A DNA stretch of 64,000 bases from Oscillospiraceae bacterium (GCA_015065285.1 SVQP01000007.1:1-64000); one strand, 5' to 3'; counted from the stretch's first letter, positions 17,061-27,817 are shown. A program made the numbers and translations. Notes: a model not told the origin generated them from the letters alone.

Positions 17061-18383
17061 TTAGAAAATGGGATAGCCTGCAGCCTCGTGAGCAGCGCGC
17101 AGCTCATCGCACATTGCAACGATCTCGTCGGTGGAAAGCTGGCTGCCGGTGTGGGGATCCAGCATAGCTGCCTGATAAACGTGCTCCATGTTACCGGTTA
17201 CGGCTGCCTCAATGGTCAGCAGCTGCACGTTGATGTTGGTCATGTTCATAGCGGCAAGCTGAACGGGCAGGCGACCTGCGTAGGTGGGATGCACGCCGGT
17301 GCGGTCAACCATGCAGGAAACCTCAACGCAAGCCTCGTCGGGCAGGTTGGGGATCAGACCGTTGTTGAGCACGTTACCGCCAATGCGGTAGGGCACGTCG
17401 GTCAGGATCGCTTCCATGATGTGAGAAGCGTACTCGCGGGAGCGGGTATGGGTGATCTGACCGCCTGCCATGAGCTCTTCCTTCTGGCGCTCCCAGTGTG
17501 CGATCTGGTTGACGCAGCGACGGGGATATTCATCCAGCGGAATGTTGAACTTTTCAATCAGCTCAGGACGGTTTTCCTTGATGTAGAGGTAGTTGTATTC
17601 AGCGTTATGCTCGCTGGATTCGGTGCAGTAGTAGCCAAGCTTGTCGATGTAGTCGAAGCGGACCATATCGTAGTGCTTTTCGGTGGCATTCTTTTCCTTT
17701 GCGCGCTTCTTGATCTCGGGATAGAGGTCATTGCCGTCCTTATCCTGAATCTCAAGCAGCCAAGCCATGTGGTTGATGCCGGCAATCTTTTCGCGTCTGC
17801 CTTCCAGCTTGTCCTCCATGCCCAGGTGGCGCAGAAGACCCTCGGAGCAGACCTGAACGCTGTGGCAAAGACCAACGGTCTTGATCTTGGTGTATCTCTG
17901 CATGTAGCCGGAGAGCATTGCCATGGGGTTTGTATAGTTCAAGAACCATGCGTCGGGGCAAACCTCTTCCATGTCTGCAGCAAATTCCTTGAGCACGACA
18001 ATGGTACGCAGCGCGCGGAAGATACCGCCGATGCCCAGCGTGTCGCCAATGGTCTGGCGCAGACCGTACTTCTTGGGAACTTCAAAGTCAATGATGGTGC
18101 AGGGGTCGTAAAGACCAACCTGAATCGCATCCACTACGAAGTCAGCGCCGCGCAGCGCATCCTTGCGGTTTTCCACGCCAAGGTACTTGCCAATCTTTGC
18201 GCGACCCTCGTTGATGTTCTCATTGAGCTTGGTGATCATCAGATAGGATTCGTCCAATCTGTTGGGGTCAATGTCATAAAGCGCAATTTCTGCGTCATGC
18301 AGGCAAGGGGTCATCATCGCGTCGCCCAGTACGTTCTTGGCGAAAACGGTGCTGCCCGCACCCATAAAAGTGATTTTTGCCAT
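17061..18383 (-). CDS. Glycoside hydrolase family 4 (6-phospho-alpha-glucosidase/alpha-galactosidase-like)
   Basis: MAKITFMGAGSTVFAKNVLGDAM; DIDPNRL; GIGGIFRALRTI; NYTNPMAMLSGYM; GLCHSVQ; GINHMAW. Confidence 0.88.
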   Translation of the reverse strand: MAKITFMGAGSTVFAKNVLGDAMMTPCLHDAEIALYDIDPNRLDESYLMITKLNENINEGRAKIGKYLGVENRKDALRGADFVVDAIQVGLYDPCTIIDFEVPKKYGLRQTIGDTLGIGGIFRALRTIVVLKEFAADMEEVCPDAWFLNYTNPMAMLSGYMQRYTKIKTVGLCHSVQVCSEGLLRHLGMEDKLEGRREKIAGINHMAWLLEIQDKDGNDLYPEIKKRAKEKNATEKHYDMVRFDYIDKLGYYCTESSEHNAEYNYLYIKENRPELIEKFNIPLDEYPRRCVNQIAHWERQKEELMAGGQITHTRSREYASHIMEAILTDVPYRIGGNVLNNGLIPNLPDEACVEVSCMVDRTGVHPTYAGRLPVQLAAMNMTNINVQLLTIEAAVTGNMEHVYQAAMLDPHTGSQLSTDEIVAMCDELRAAHEAAGYPIF

Positions 18384-18558
18384 AATGGTTCTCCTTTGCA
18401 TTATCTGGATGATTTCATTATACTGTTTTTTGCCCAAAAAATCAATAGATAAGGCGTACTTTTCATGGATTTTTTTGCATGAGTTTTTGCGCCTATACTC
18501 TTTTATTGTGAGCAAAAGTATGATATAATAAAAATAGTTTGACGAATGGAGCAGGGCG

Positions 18559-19971
18559 ATGAAAAAGGGATTTCTGAAACGAATGCAATGGGGGCTGTTG
18601 CCCACTGTGGTGGCACTGGCTGTGCCCACCATGCTTGAGCAGCTGATGCACACGGCGGTGCAATACATCGATACTGCCATGGTCGGCTCTCTGGGCACGC
18701 AGGCATCTGCCGCGGTTGGCTCAACAAGCACGGTTGGCTGGCTGGTCGGCAGCTCGCTCTCTGCCTTGGGCGTGGGCTTTTTGTCCTTTATTGCACGCGC
18801 CAACGGAGCAGGGGATAAAGCTTTGTGCCGTCGCGCCTCTGCACAGGCGGTGCTGGCAGTGCTGGTTTCGGGCATTCTGTTTACTATCCTGACGCTTTCG
18901 CTCTCTCCCGTCGTGCCCGTGCTGATGCAGGTGGATCCCGATATCCGCGATACCACAAGCACGTATTTCTTTATTTTGTATACGCCTATGCTGTTCCGCG
19001 CGGCATCCATCATCTTCGGTGCCGTGTTGCGCGGCGCGGGGGATACCAAAACCCCCATGCGCGCAGGCATTATTGTCAACGTCGTCAATGTTGTGCTCAA
19101 CTTTTTCCTGATCTATCCTACAAGAACGGTCGAGCTACCGTGGTTTTCGGACGGTATTTTACTGGTCACCATCCGCGGAGCGGGACTTGGTGTTGTGGGT
19201 GCGGCTCTGGCAAGTGCCATTGCCTTTGCCGTGGGCGGTGTGGTCATGACCGTGACGCTGTGGCGTCATCCGCTTGTTTCTCCCCGTGGGCAGAGATTTC
19301 GCCCCGATCGCGAGGTGCTCTTTCCCTGCTTGAAGGTTGCCATGCCCAACATGGCGCAAAGATTTGCCACCTCGCTTGGCTACGTGGTATTTGCCTCCAT
19401 GATCAATTCGCTTGGTGACGTTTCCACCGCAGCGCACAACTTTGCAAACACCGTGGAAAGTGCGTTTTATATCCCCGGCTACGGCATGCAGGCGGCTGCC
19501 GCTACGCTGGCAGGCAACTGCGTAGGCGCCAAGGATAAGAATCGGCTGGACGATCTTGGCAGACTGATGTTGTTTTGCGAGGTGCTGCTCATGATCGCCT
19601 CGGGTGGTCTTTTGTTCTTGCTGGCACCGTATATGCTGCGCCTGTTCTCGTCTGATCCCGCAGTCATTGATCTTGCCACGATCGTGCTGCGCATGGTGGC
19701 GGTATCCGAGCCCTTCTACGGTGTCACCATTATCACCGAGGGCATGATGCAGGGCGTGGGAAATACCAAAACACCGTTTGTTTTCAACGTCATCGGCATG
19801 TGGGGCTTACGCATTTTCGGAACGCTGCTTTGCACCCTGCTTGCGCCCGAAATGTCGCTGGTCTATGCCTGGGCATGTATGATCGCGCATAATCTTGCGC
19901 TTTTCTGCATGTTTTCGGTGTATTACAAAAAGGGAAAATGGAGCCCCTTGCACACACAGCCACCGGGATGA
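18559..19971 (+). CDS. MATE-family efflux transporter
   Basis: 12-TM-type protein; VALAVPTMLEQLMHTAVQYIDTAMVGSLG; RAASIIFGAVLRGAGDTKTPM; EGMMQGVGNTKTPF. Confidence 0.9.
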   Translation: MKKGFLKRMQWGLLPTVVALAVPTMLEQLMHTAVQYIDTAMVGSLGTQASAAVGSTSTVGWLVGSSLSALGVGFLSFIARANGAGDKALCRRASAQAVLAVLVSGILFTILTLSLSPVVPVLMQVDPDIRDTTSTYFFILYTPMLFRAASIIFGAVLRGAGDTKTPMRAGIIVNVVNVVLNFFLIYPTRTVELPWFSDGILLVTIRGAGLGVVGAALASAIAFAVGGVVMTVTLWRHPLVSPRGQRFRPDREVLFPCLKVAMPNMAQRFATSLGYVVFASMINSLGDVSTAAHNFANTVESAFYIPGYGMQAAAATLAGNCVGAKDKNRLDDLGRLMLFCEVLLMIASGGLLFLLAPYMLRLFSSDPAVIDLATIVLRMVAVSEPFYGVTIITEGMMQGVGNTKTPFVFNVIGMWGLRIFGTLLCTLLAPEMSLVYAWACMIAHNLALFCMFSVYYKKGKWSPLHTQPPG

Positions 19972-19979
19972 AAAATTTA

Positions 19980-20008
19980 TTGACAAGTGTGCCATAATAT
20001 GATAAAAT
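19980..20008 (+). promoter_or_regulatory. Sigma-A-like promoter
   Basis: TTGACA (19980-19985), 17-bp spacer, TAAAAT (20003-20008). Confidence 0.6.
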
Positions 20009-20040
20009 AAAATCAAATAGGCGTTTTTCGGAGGATTTTG

Positions 20041-20700
20041 ATGATCACCTACGAGCAGCTTCGGCAAAGCCCGGAGATCAGAACCTATATTACCCGCGCA
20101 GATGAGTCTCTGCGCGCGCTCGGCTTTACCGAGCACAGCTTTGCACACGTCACGCGCGTGTCTGAAACGGCAGCATATATTCTGGGCGAGCTGGGATATG
20201 ACGCGCACGAGATCGAGCTTGCCAAAATTGCGGGATACCTGCATGATATCGGCAACTTAGTCAACCGCGTGGAGCACTCGCAAAGCGGTGCAGTCATGGC
20301 ATTCCGTATTCTGGATCATATGGACATGCCGCCCGAAGATATTGCCACAATCGTCACCGCCATCGGGAATCACGATGAGGGCACGGGCGTACCGGTCAAC
20401 GGTGTGGCTGCCGCGCTGATCTTAGCCGACAAATCCGACGTGCGACGCAGCCGCGTGCGCAACGAGGACTTTGCGACGTTCGACATTCACGACCGCGTCA
20501 ATTATTCGGTCACCGATTCGGCACTGGTGCTGGATACGCAGAAAAAGACCGTGACGCTGACGCTGACCATCGATCCCGAGGTTGCACCGGTCATGAACTA
20601 TTTTGAAATCTTTCTTGGCAGAATGATCATGTGCCGCAAGGCTGCGGACAAGCTCGGACTGCAATTCAAGCTGGATATAAACGGACAGACGTTGATTTGA
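20041..20700 (+). CDS. HD-domain phosphohydrolase
   Basis: SFAHVTRVSETAAYI...KIAGYLHDIGNLV. Confidence 0.8.
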   Translation: MITYEQLRQSPEIRTYITRADESLRALGFTEHSFAHVTRVSETAAYILGELGYDAHEIELAKIAGYLHDIGNLVNRVEHSQSGAVMAFRILDHMDMPPEDIATIVTAIGNHDEGTGVPVNGVAAALILADKSDVRRSRVRNEDFATFDIHDRVNYSVTDSALVLDTQKKTVTLTLTIDPEVAPVMNYFEIFLGRMIMCRKAADKLGLQFKLDINGQTLI

Positions 20701-20713
20701 AAGGAGAAAAGAC

Positions 20714-22537
20714 ATGCAAGAACTACTGCACAATTTTCAAGCGGTTGTAACACACGAGAGCGTTGACATTTTTATGGTGCTCAATCTGCTTTTGGGTCTG
20801 GCACTGTTCTTGTTCGGTATGGACGTCATGGGCGATGCCTTGAAAAAGAGCGCGGGCAATAAGCTCAAGATCATTCTGGGTAAATTGACTTCCAATCGCT
20901 TTAAGGGCTTTTTGCTGGGCCTTGGCGTGACAGCCATCATTCAGTCCTCGTCTGCTACCACGGTTATGGTCGTGGGCTTTGTTAACTCCGCGACAATGAC
21001 GCTCTCTCAGGCTGTGGGCGTGATTCTGGGTGCAAACGTAGGTACGGCGGTGACGGCATGGCTGACCGCTATGACAGGCATGGAGGTTGACGGTGCAGAG
21101 GGCGCAATGAATATTTTGCAGTACCTCAAGCCGGATTTCTGGATGCCTATTCTGGCACTGATCGGCATTGTGTTCTGCATGTTCGCAAAAAAGAACAGAT
21201 ACAAGCAGGTCGGCTTTATTCTGCTCGGCTTTGGCGTGCTGATGACCGGTATGAATATCATGTCGGATGCGGTTGCGGTCTTTAAGTCGATTCCCGAGTT
21301 CGGTGAGATCCTGGTCATGTTTGAAAACCCCTTCTTGGGTATTCTGGCAGGTACTGTGCTGACCGCAATCGTGCAGTCCTCCTCCGCTTCCGTGGGTATT
21401 TTGCAGGCACTGACCATGTCGGGCGCAATTTCGTACGGTATCGCGATCCCGATCGTTATGGGTCAGAACATCGGTACTTGCGTGACCGCGATGCTGTCCT
21501 CCATGGGCTCGTCCAAGAACGGTAAGAGAGCCGCGCTTGTACACTTGTACTTTAATATTATTTCGGTAGTCGTGGTGTTGAGCGGTTACTATATTCTGGA
21601 TGCGATCATCGGCTTTGGCCTCAACAGCATGATTGCCGACATGTGGTCTATTGCGATTATTCACACGGTATTCAAGATCATCGCAGTTGTTCTGATGTTC
21701 CCGTTCACCAATCTCTTGGTCAAGCTGGCTACCGTATCGGTGCCCGAAAAGTCCAAGAAAAAGAAGGACGAGCAAGGCATTATCCTGGACGAGCGTTTGT
21801 TCATCACCCCTGCGGTTGCAGTGGAGCAGGCAGAGGCTGCCGCACGTAAGATGGCGGTCGTGTCCTGTGACGCGTTGGACCGTGCGCTGATGTTGCTTAG
21901 TAATTATGACTCCAAATCCGCGGATCTGGTACGCAAATACGAGGATGACGTGGATAAGATGGAGGATAAGATCGGCTCGTACTTAGTCAAGCTGGCTGCA
22001 AAGAACAGCTCGGGCGAGGGCTCGCGTGAGATTACAAAGCTCTTGCACCTGATCGGTGACTTTGAGCGTATTTCGGACCATGCGGTCAATATTGCCGAGT
22101 CTGCCGAAGAGATGAGAGATAAGCAGATCCAATTCTCTCCTGCGGCGCAAAAGGAGATCAACACCATGGTTGCCGCTGTGCGCGAGGTGCTTTGGAATGC
22201 ACGTGAGGGCTTTGTCAACGACGACTTTAACATAGCTGCTTCGGTTGAACCGCTGGAGGAGGTCATTGACGATCTGCGCGATGCCATCAAGCTGCATCAT
22301 ATCGTGCGTCTGCAGAACAACGAGTGCACCATGGAAATGGGCTTTATCCTGTCCGACCTTTTGACCAACTGCGAGCGCGTGGCAGACCACTGCTCCAATA
22401 TCGCAGGCTGCATGCTGGAGCTTTCTACGGAAAAGTCGCTGGATATGCATAAGTACCTGTACGATCTCAAGCACGGGAACCCCGAGTTCGATCGCAGATA
22501 TCAGGAATACAAGGAAAAGTATCCCATCGAGGATTGA
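20714..22537 (+). CDS. Na/Pi cotransporter family protein with C-terminal PhoU-like domain
   Basis: LGVTAIIQSSSATTVMVVGFVN and AIVQSSSASVGILQAL duplicated QSSS motifs; PhoU-like helices FERISDHAVNIAE, CERVADHCSNIA. Confidence 0.9.
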   Translation: MQELLHNFQAVVTHESVDIFMVLNLLLGLALFLFGMDVMGDALKKSAGNKLKIILGKLTSNRFKGFLLGLGVTAIIQSSSATTVMVVGFVNSATMTLSQAVGVILGANVGTAVTAWLTAMTGMEVDGAEGAMNILQYLKPDFWMPILALIGIVFCMFAKKNRYKQVGFILLGFGVLMTGMNIMSDAVAVFKSIPEFGEILVMFENPFLGILAGTVLTAIVQSSSASVGILQALTMSGAISYGIAIPIVMGQNIGTCVTAMLSSMGSSKNGKRAALVHLYFNIISVVVVLSGYYILDAIIGFGLNSMIADMWSIAIIHTVFKIIAVVLMFPFTNLLVKLATVSVPEKSKKKKDEQGIILDERLFITPAVAVEQAEAAARKMAVVSCDALDRALMLLSNYDSKSADLVRKYEDDVDKMEDKIGSYLVKLAAKNSSGEGSREITKLLHLIGDFERISDHAVNIAESAEEMRDKQIQFSPAAQKEINTMVAAVREVLWNAREGFVNDDFNIAASVEPLEEVIDDLRDAIKLHHIVRLQNNECTMEMGFILSDLLTNCERVADHCSNIAGCMLELSTEKSLDMHKYLYDLKHGNPEFDRRYQEYKEKYPIED

Positions 22538-22631
22538 TCCGGGAACCGAAATTTTTAACCGAATATAAGAGTGGGGAAAGTTGTCCTGCCGCATGGCGGG
22601 ACGCTTTTCCCGTGCTTGTTTTGAAGGGGGG

Positions 22632-23327
22632 ATGACCGTGAGACAAACAAAAGCGCAAAAGGCTGTCAAGCAGCGGTTTTGCGAGGCTGCCAAGCGCCTG
22701 GAGGCGCTGTATCCGGGCGCGGAATGCGCACTGGAATGGCGGACCGATGCACCTTGTGCGGCGGACGACGGGTGGCGACTTCTGATCATGGGTCGTCTTT
22801 CTGCGCAGTGCACCGATGCAAGAGTGAATATCGTGTGCCGCGAGCTGTTTGCCGCGTATCCGAGCGCGCAAGCCATTGCAAATGCCCCCATCGAAGAGCT
22901 GGAAAGGCTGGTACACTCCTGCGGATTCTACCGTGCCAAGGCGCAGAACATCAAGGATTGCTGCCGCATGCTGGTAGAGGACTTTGATGGGCGCGTGCCT
23001 GCCGATCGCGAGGTGCTGTTGACCTTCCCGGGCGTAGGGCGCAAGATCGCCAACCTTCTTTTGGGAGATCTGTACGGCATTCCCGGCATTGTGGCGGATA
23101 CGCATCTGATCTGCATTGGCGGCAGACTGGGCGCATATCCCACCACACTCAAGGACCCGCACAAGGTCGAAAAAATACTTGATACACTGATTGACCCCGC
23201 ATCGCAAAGTGATTTTTGTCACCGCGCGGTGCAATTCGGCAGAGATTATTGCACGGCAAGGTCGCCTCACTGCGACGCATGCCCCTTGGCGGATATCTGC
23301 CCTTACGATAAAGGAAAGAAATCATGA
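22632..23327 (+). CDS. nth: Endonuclease III
   Basis: LLTFPGVGRKIANLLLG...VADTHL; C-terminal C-x6-C-x2-C-x5-C Fe-S motif (CTARSPHCDACPLADIC). Confidence 0.88.
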   Translation: MTVRQTKAQKAVKQRFCEAAKRLEALYPGAECALEWRTDAPCAADDGWRLLIMGRLSAQCTDARVNIVCRELFAAYPSAQAIANAPIEELERLVHSCGFYRAKAQNIKDCCRMLVEDFDGRVPADREVLLTFPGVGRKIANLLLGDLYGIPGIVADTHLICIGGRLGAYPTTLKDPHKVEKILDTLIDPASQSDFCHRAVQFGRDYCTARSPHCDACPLADICPYDKGKKS

Positions 23328-25171
23328 AAACGAAAAACGTACAACGAAAAACGTATGGCAATGCCGCGCGGCTTTGGCAGTTTTTAAGAAAGAGCCGCTG
23401 GTGGTTTGCCTTGGGCATTCTGTTTGCCTTTGCCATGACGGGACTGGAAATGATCGCACCGCAGATCGTTGCCTTTACGGTGGATAATCTGCTGGGGGAT
23501 GAAGCATTGGAGCTGCCTGCATGGTTGTTGCAGCACGTGGATCTTGATGCCGTCATCGGGTATCTGCGGGATCGACTGTGGCTGGTGGCAGTTGCCGTGA
23601 TTGTCACGGGCGGCTTGTCGGTGCTTTGCCGCTTTTCCAATATGTACTTCAACAATCTTGGCGGTGAGACGCTGGTCAAAACCATCCGAGACGATCTGTT
23701 CTCGCACATCGGTCGCCTGCCGCAAAGCTTCTATTCGCAAAATAAGACGGGAGATCTGATCCAGCGATCCACCTCAGACGTGGAAATGGTCAAAAATTTC
23801 GTGGCAGAGCAGTTGGTGCCCTTGTTCCGCGTCATCATTTTGCTCACGGTTTCACTGACCGTCATGTTTATGATGAATCCGCTCTTGGCTTCGGTTTCTG
23901 CGGCATTTGTGCCCATTGTGCTGACCTATTCGCTGGTGTTCCGCCACTTTATCAGCAAGCACTTCGAGGCTTGTGACGTATGCGAGGCGGAGCTTTCCTC
24001 GATCACGCAGGAAAACCTGACCGGCGTACGCGTGGTGCGCGCGTTTGGCAGAGAGAGAAGCGAGATTGAAAAATTCGACCGCAAAAACACCGAATACGGT
24101 GACCGAAACGTGCGCCTGACCTGGCTGTTCACGTGGTTCTGGATCATCGGTGACTTTTTCTCCGGCATGCAGGTGCTGGCAGTGCTGGGCTTTGGCACGT
24201 ACCTGTGCGTTACGCAGGGCATGGAGCTTGGCGATCTGCTTGCGTTTGTCACCTATAACGCCATGATGCTGTGGCCGGTGCGCTCTCTTGGCAGAATCGT
24301 GTCCGAGATGAGTAAGGCGGGCGTAGCACTTGGCAGAATCAATCATATTCTCAATACACAGCCCGAGCTGCAAAAGGAGCAGGTCACAGCACCCGATTAT
24401 GCGGGCGACGTGGTGTTTGATCACGTCAGCTTTCGCTACGAAGCGGACGGTGCACAGATTCTGGACGACGTCAGCTTTTCGGTCAAGGGCGGCAGCGTGA
24501 TCGGTATCATGGGCGGTACGGGATCAGGCAAAAGCACCCTGATGGGGCTTTTGGACCGTCTTTACGAGCTGGATGAGGGCAGCATTACCATTGGCGGCGT
24601 GCCCATCGGTCAGATCGACCGTGCCGAGCTGCATAAGCACGTGGGATACGTGCTGCAGGATACGTATTTGTTCTCGGGCACCATTGCTGAGAATATCTGC
24701 ATGGGAATTGATGCTTTGGATATGGAAAAGGTTGAGCATGCTGCACGTGTGGCTTGCTTTGAAGGCGCGGTATCCGAGTTCAAGGAAGGATACGAGACCT
24801 TTGTAGGTGAGCGCGGTGTGACGCTTTCGGGCGGTCAGAAGCAGCGTTGCTCGATTGCCAGAATGCTTGCCACCAAGCCGGATATTATGATTTTTGACGA
24901 TTCTCTCTCTGCGGTAGACAGCGAGACCGATGCTGCCATTCGTCACGCGTTGCGCCACGAATTCGAGGGCAGCACGGTGATTCTGATCTCACACCGCATC
25001 ACCACGCTCTCGCATGCCGACCACATTGTGGTGCTGGACGAGGGACGCGTGGCAGAGCAGGGCACGCATGCGCAGCTGCTTGCCGCGGGCGGCATTTACA
25101 GCCGCGTGTGCGCAATGCAGGGCAGAGATGATGCGATAAAGGCGATCGCAGCAGGGGAGGTGACGGCATGA
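23324..25171 (+). CDS. ABC exporter half-transporter A (degenerate Walker B/catalytic position)
   Basis: Type IV exporter TMD; GGTGSGKST; LSGGQKQR; IMIFDDSLSAVD (D in place of catalytic E). Confidence 0.9.
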   Translation: MKTKNVQRKTYGNAARLWQFLRKSRWWFALGILFAFAMTGLEMIAPQIVAFTVDNLLGDEALELPAWLLQHVDLDAVIGYLRDRLWLVAVAVIVTGGLSVLCRFSNMYFNNLGGETLVKTIRDDLFSHIGRLPQSFYSQNKTGDLIQRSTSDVEMVKNFVAEQLVPLFRVIILLTVSLTVMFMMNPLLASVSAAFVPIVLTYSLVFRHFISKHFEACDVCEAELSSITQENLTGVRVVRAFGRERSEIEKFDRKNTEYGDRNVRLTWLFTWFWIIGDFFSGMQVLAVLGFGTYLCVTQGMELGDLLAFVTYNAMMLWPVRSLGRIVSEMSKAGVALGRINHILNTQPELQKEQVTAPDYAGDVVFDHVSFRYEADGAQILDDVSFSVKGGSVIGIMGGTGSGKSTLMGLLDRLYELDEGSITIGGVPIGQIDRAELHKHVGYVLQDTYLFSGTIAENICMGIDALDMEKVEHAARVACFEGAVSEFKEGYETFVGERGVTLSGGQKQRCSIARMLATKPDIMIFDDSLSAVDSETDAAIRHALRHEFEGSTVILISHRITTLSHADHIVVLDEGRVAEQGTHAQLLAAGGIYSRVCAMQGRDDAIKAIAAGEVTA

Positions 25172-26988
25172 AGCAGCAAAAGAAAACGCGCAAGGGATTG
25201 CCGTACCCCAAGGTCCTTGCCTTCTTCAAGCCCTATTTATGGGTGTTTGCCGTGATTTTGGTGCTGGGCATTTTCAGTGGTGTGGTAGATATCTGCCTGC
25301 CCTTGTTCCAGCAATATGCCATTGACAATTTTATCATCCCGGATACCGTTTCGGGACTTGGTATGTTCTGCTTGTGCTACGCGCTGTTTTTGCTCTCGCG
25401 TATCGTAGCGGATTTCATCTCGTCCTACCAGACCGGCAGGATCGAGGTGCTGATCGCAAGAGATATGCGCAGTGCGTGCTTCAAGCACCTGCAAACGCTT
25501 TCCTTCTCGTTCTTTAATCAGAACAGTGTGGGATATCTGCACTCGCGCATTATGAGTGACACCAGCCGCATCGGCGGCGTGGTGGCATGGGATTTTATGA
25601 GCGGTGTGTGGAATCTTTCATACCTGATCGGTGCAGCAATCGTGATGTTCGTGCTGGACTGGAAGCTTGCCTTGTGCGTCATGGTCATCGTACCGGTCAT
25701 TGCACTGGGAGCTGCGCTGTTTGAGCGCAAGCTGCGCGGGCTCAATCAAGAGGTCAGAGAGCTCAATTCGCAAATCTCGGGCAAGTTCAACGAAAGCATT
25801 ACCGGCTCGCGCACGGTTCGCGTGCTGGGTGCGGAAGAAAAAATGCGCACAGGCTTTGTTTCGCTGACAGGTAAGATGCGCAAGACCGCCGTGCTGACCG
25901 CACGTGTGCGTGCAAGCTTTATTTGCCTGATCGCGTTCTCCACCTCCATGGCACTGGCACTGGTGCTGTGGCGTGGCGGTATCATCGCGCGCGAGAATGT
26001 GGAATTCCTTGGCAAGCTCTCTGTGTTCATGACCTATGCCATGAACATGATGGAGCAGGTGCAGTGGGTGGTCAACGCCATGGCGGACATGATCTTTGTG
26101 CGCGTCAATATGGAGCGCGTATCCAAGATCCTGGAGACCGAATCCGACGTACCGGACAGCCCCGAGGTAGTGGAGAGGTACGGAGATACCTTCCATCCCA
26201 AAAAGGAGAACTGGGAGCCCTTGCATGGAGATATCACCTTCAAGGACGTTTCGTTTATGTACCCGGACGGCAACGAATGGGTGCTGGAGAATTTTGATCT
26301 GCACGTGCCGCGCGGCACAAACGTTGCCATTGTAGGTGAGACGGGCGCGGGCAAATCCACGCTGGTCAATCTGGTGTGCAGATTCTACGATCCCACCAAG
26401 GGTCAGGTGCTGATCGACGGCAGAGATGCCCGAGAAAGAAGCCAGCTCTGGCTGCATTCCTCGCTTGGCTACGTGCTGCAAACACCGCATCTGTTTTCGG
26501 GCAGTATTGCCGAAAATTTGCGCTACGGTAACCCGAGCGCCACCGAGCAGGAGATGGAGGCAGCGCTGCGCGAAATCGATGCATGGCGCATTGTGGAGCG
26601 CATGGGCAAGGGTCTTGAGAGTGACGTGGGCGAGGGCGGAGATCTGCTGTCCACGGGCGAAAAGCAGCTGCTTTCGTTTGCGCGCGTTATGCTTGCAAAC
26701 CCCTCGATTCTGGTGCTGGATGAGGCAACCTCCTCGGTTGACAGCCACACCGAGCAGCTGATCCAGCGCGCAACCGAGCGCGTCAGCCAAGGGCGCACCT
26801 GCTTTGTCATTGCGCACCGTCTGTCCACCATCAGGCAAGCGGATATCATTCTCGCGGTCAAGGATGGCAAGATCATTGAACGCGGTAGCCACGCAGAGCT
26901 GATGGCAGCAAAGGGCTATTATTACCGCCTGTATACACGTCAGTATGAGGACGAGCAGACCCAGATCGTGCTGGATAAAAAGGAATAA
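25168..26988 (+). CDS. ABC exporter half-transporter B
   Basis: GETGAGKST; LSTGEKQLL (non-canonical signature); LVLDEATSSVD; overlaps preceding gene. Confidence 0.9.
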   Translation: MKQQKKTRKGLPYPKVLAFFKPYLWVFAVILVLGIFSGVVDICLPLFQQYAIDNFIIPDTVSGLGMFCLCYALFLLSRIVADFISSYQTGRIEVLIARDMRSACFKHLQTLSFSFFNQNSVGYLHSRIMSDTSRIGGVVAWDFMSGVWNLSYLIGAAIVMFVLDWKLALCVMVIVPVIALGAALFERKLRGLNQEVRELNSQISGKFNESITGSRTVRVLGAEEKMRTGFVSLTGKMRKTAVLTARVRASFICLIAFSTSMALALVLWRGGIIARENVEFLGKLSVFMTYAMNMMEQVQWVVNAMADMIFVRVNMERVSKILETESDVPDSPEVVERYGDTFHPKKENWEPLHGDITFKDVSFMYPDGNEWVLENFDLHVPRGTNVAIVGETGAGKSTLVNLVCRFYDPTKGQVLIDGRDARERSQLWLHSSLGYVLQTPHLFSGSIAENLRYGNPSATEQEMEAALREIDAWRIVERMGKGLESDVGEGGDLLSTGEKQLLSFARVMLANPSILVLDEATSSVDSHTEQLIQRATERVSQGRTCFVIAHRLSTIRQADIILAVKDGKIIERGSHAELMAAKGYYYRLYTRQYEDEQTQIVLDKKE

Positions 26989-26997
26989 ATAATCAAA

Positions 26998-27033
26998 AAG
27001 GAATCCCCCAATAAGGGGATTCCTTGCTTTTTT
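26998..27033. terminator. Bidirectional intrinsic terminator
   Basis: AAGGAATCCCC...GGGGATTCCTT with T tract. Confidence 0.85.
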
Positions 27034-27035
27034 AT

Positions 27036-27770
27036 TTATTCCATGTTCTTAAGATACAATTCTGATTCCATGCAGGTCTGCCCGTTCTGATTGACCAGAC
27101 GGAACAAATACCCGTTCTCGCTCTCTGCACGCAGAATGGTCAAAACGTCACCGTAGGCAGCCTCGTGCAGATAGGAAAGGGAAAAGCCACTGACAAACTT
27201 GCCAAGCATATCCGGCACGTAATCGCACAGCATGTCGGGGTATTTGGTATTGTTCATGTGCATGTTATAGTCCAGATCCGAGTAACGTACCTCGCGCTTG
27301 CCAACCTCTTGCAGCTGTGCCGAGGAGGTAATGCGCGCACGACGGGGCAGCTCACTGCGATCGATCTGCTCGTCCACGGGGAAGAGCGATGCAGCGGGAA
27401 AATCCTCCGCCTTGATAAATCTTTTGTCCTCCAGGTGCACCAGCGCCCATTCCGAGGAGGCGCGGGCGTAAACCTTGCCCTCGTATTCGATCTCAAAGCA
27501 ACGGTTAAAGGAATAGGAGCGGGAGGGCGGGCACCAGGTATTGACCCAGATGCGGATGTATGGGGGGAGCGGCGCGTCAATGCTGACCTGAATGCGGCTC
27601 ATGATAAAGCCGATGCCGTCGCGCTGGTGGATCTCGTCAAGGTCCAGGTCGGCCGCGCGGCACTGGCGGTTGGCGCATTCCTGCATGTACATCAGCACCT
27701 GCGAGGGGCGGATGATCAGATCAGGGTCGGTATCGTGCCACTTGGTTAAAAAATGCTCTGTGTGTTTCAT
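27036..27770 (-). CDS. Acyl-ACP thioesterase
   Basis: GIGFIMSRIQVSIDAPLPPYIRIWVNTWCPPSRSYSFNRCFEI; YSDLDYNMHMNNTKYPDML. Confidence 0.85.
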   Translation of the reverse strand: MKHTEHFLTKWHDTDPDLIIRPSQVLMYMQECANRQCRAADLDLDEIHQRDGIGFIMSRIQVSIDAPLPPYIRIWVNTWCPPSRSYSFNRCFEIEYEGKVYARASSEWALVHLEDKRFIKAEDFPAASLFPVDEQIDRSELPRRARITSSAQLQEVGKREVRYSDLDYNMHMNNTKYPDMLCDYVPDMLGKFVSGFSLSYLHEAAYGDVLTILRAESENGYLFRLVNQNGQTCMESELYLKNME

Positions 27771-27781
27771 GGATTTCCTCC

Positions 27782-27817
27782 AAAAAGCGGAGCTGATTTG
27801 AAGTAAGTCAGCTCCGC
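27782..27817 (-). terminator. Terminator-like hairpin directly upstream of the thioesterase RBS
   Basis: On minus strand GCGGAGCTGA-CTTACTTCAAA-TCAGCTCCGC-TTTTT then GGAGG...ATG. Confidence 0.7.

Noticed and set aside
17061-19100. 679-aa version of the GH4 ORF
   Set aside because: The N-terminal 239 aa run through the divergent promoter and into the MATE gene; real start is ATG at 18383.
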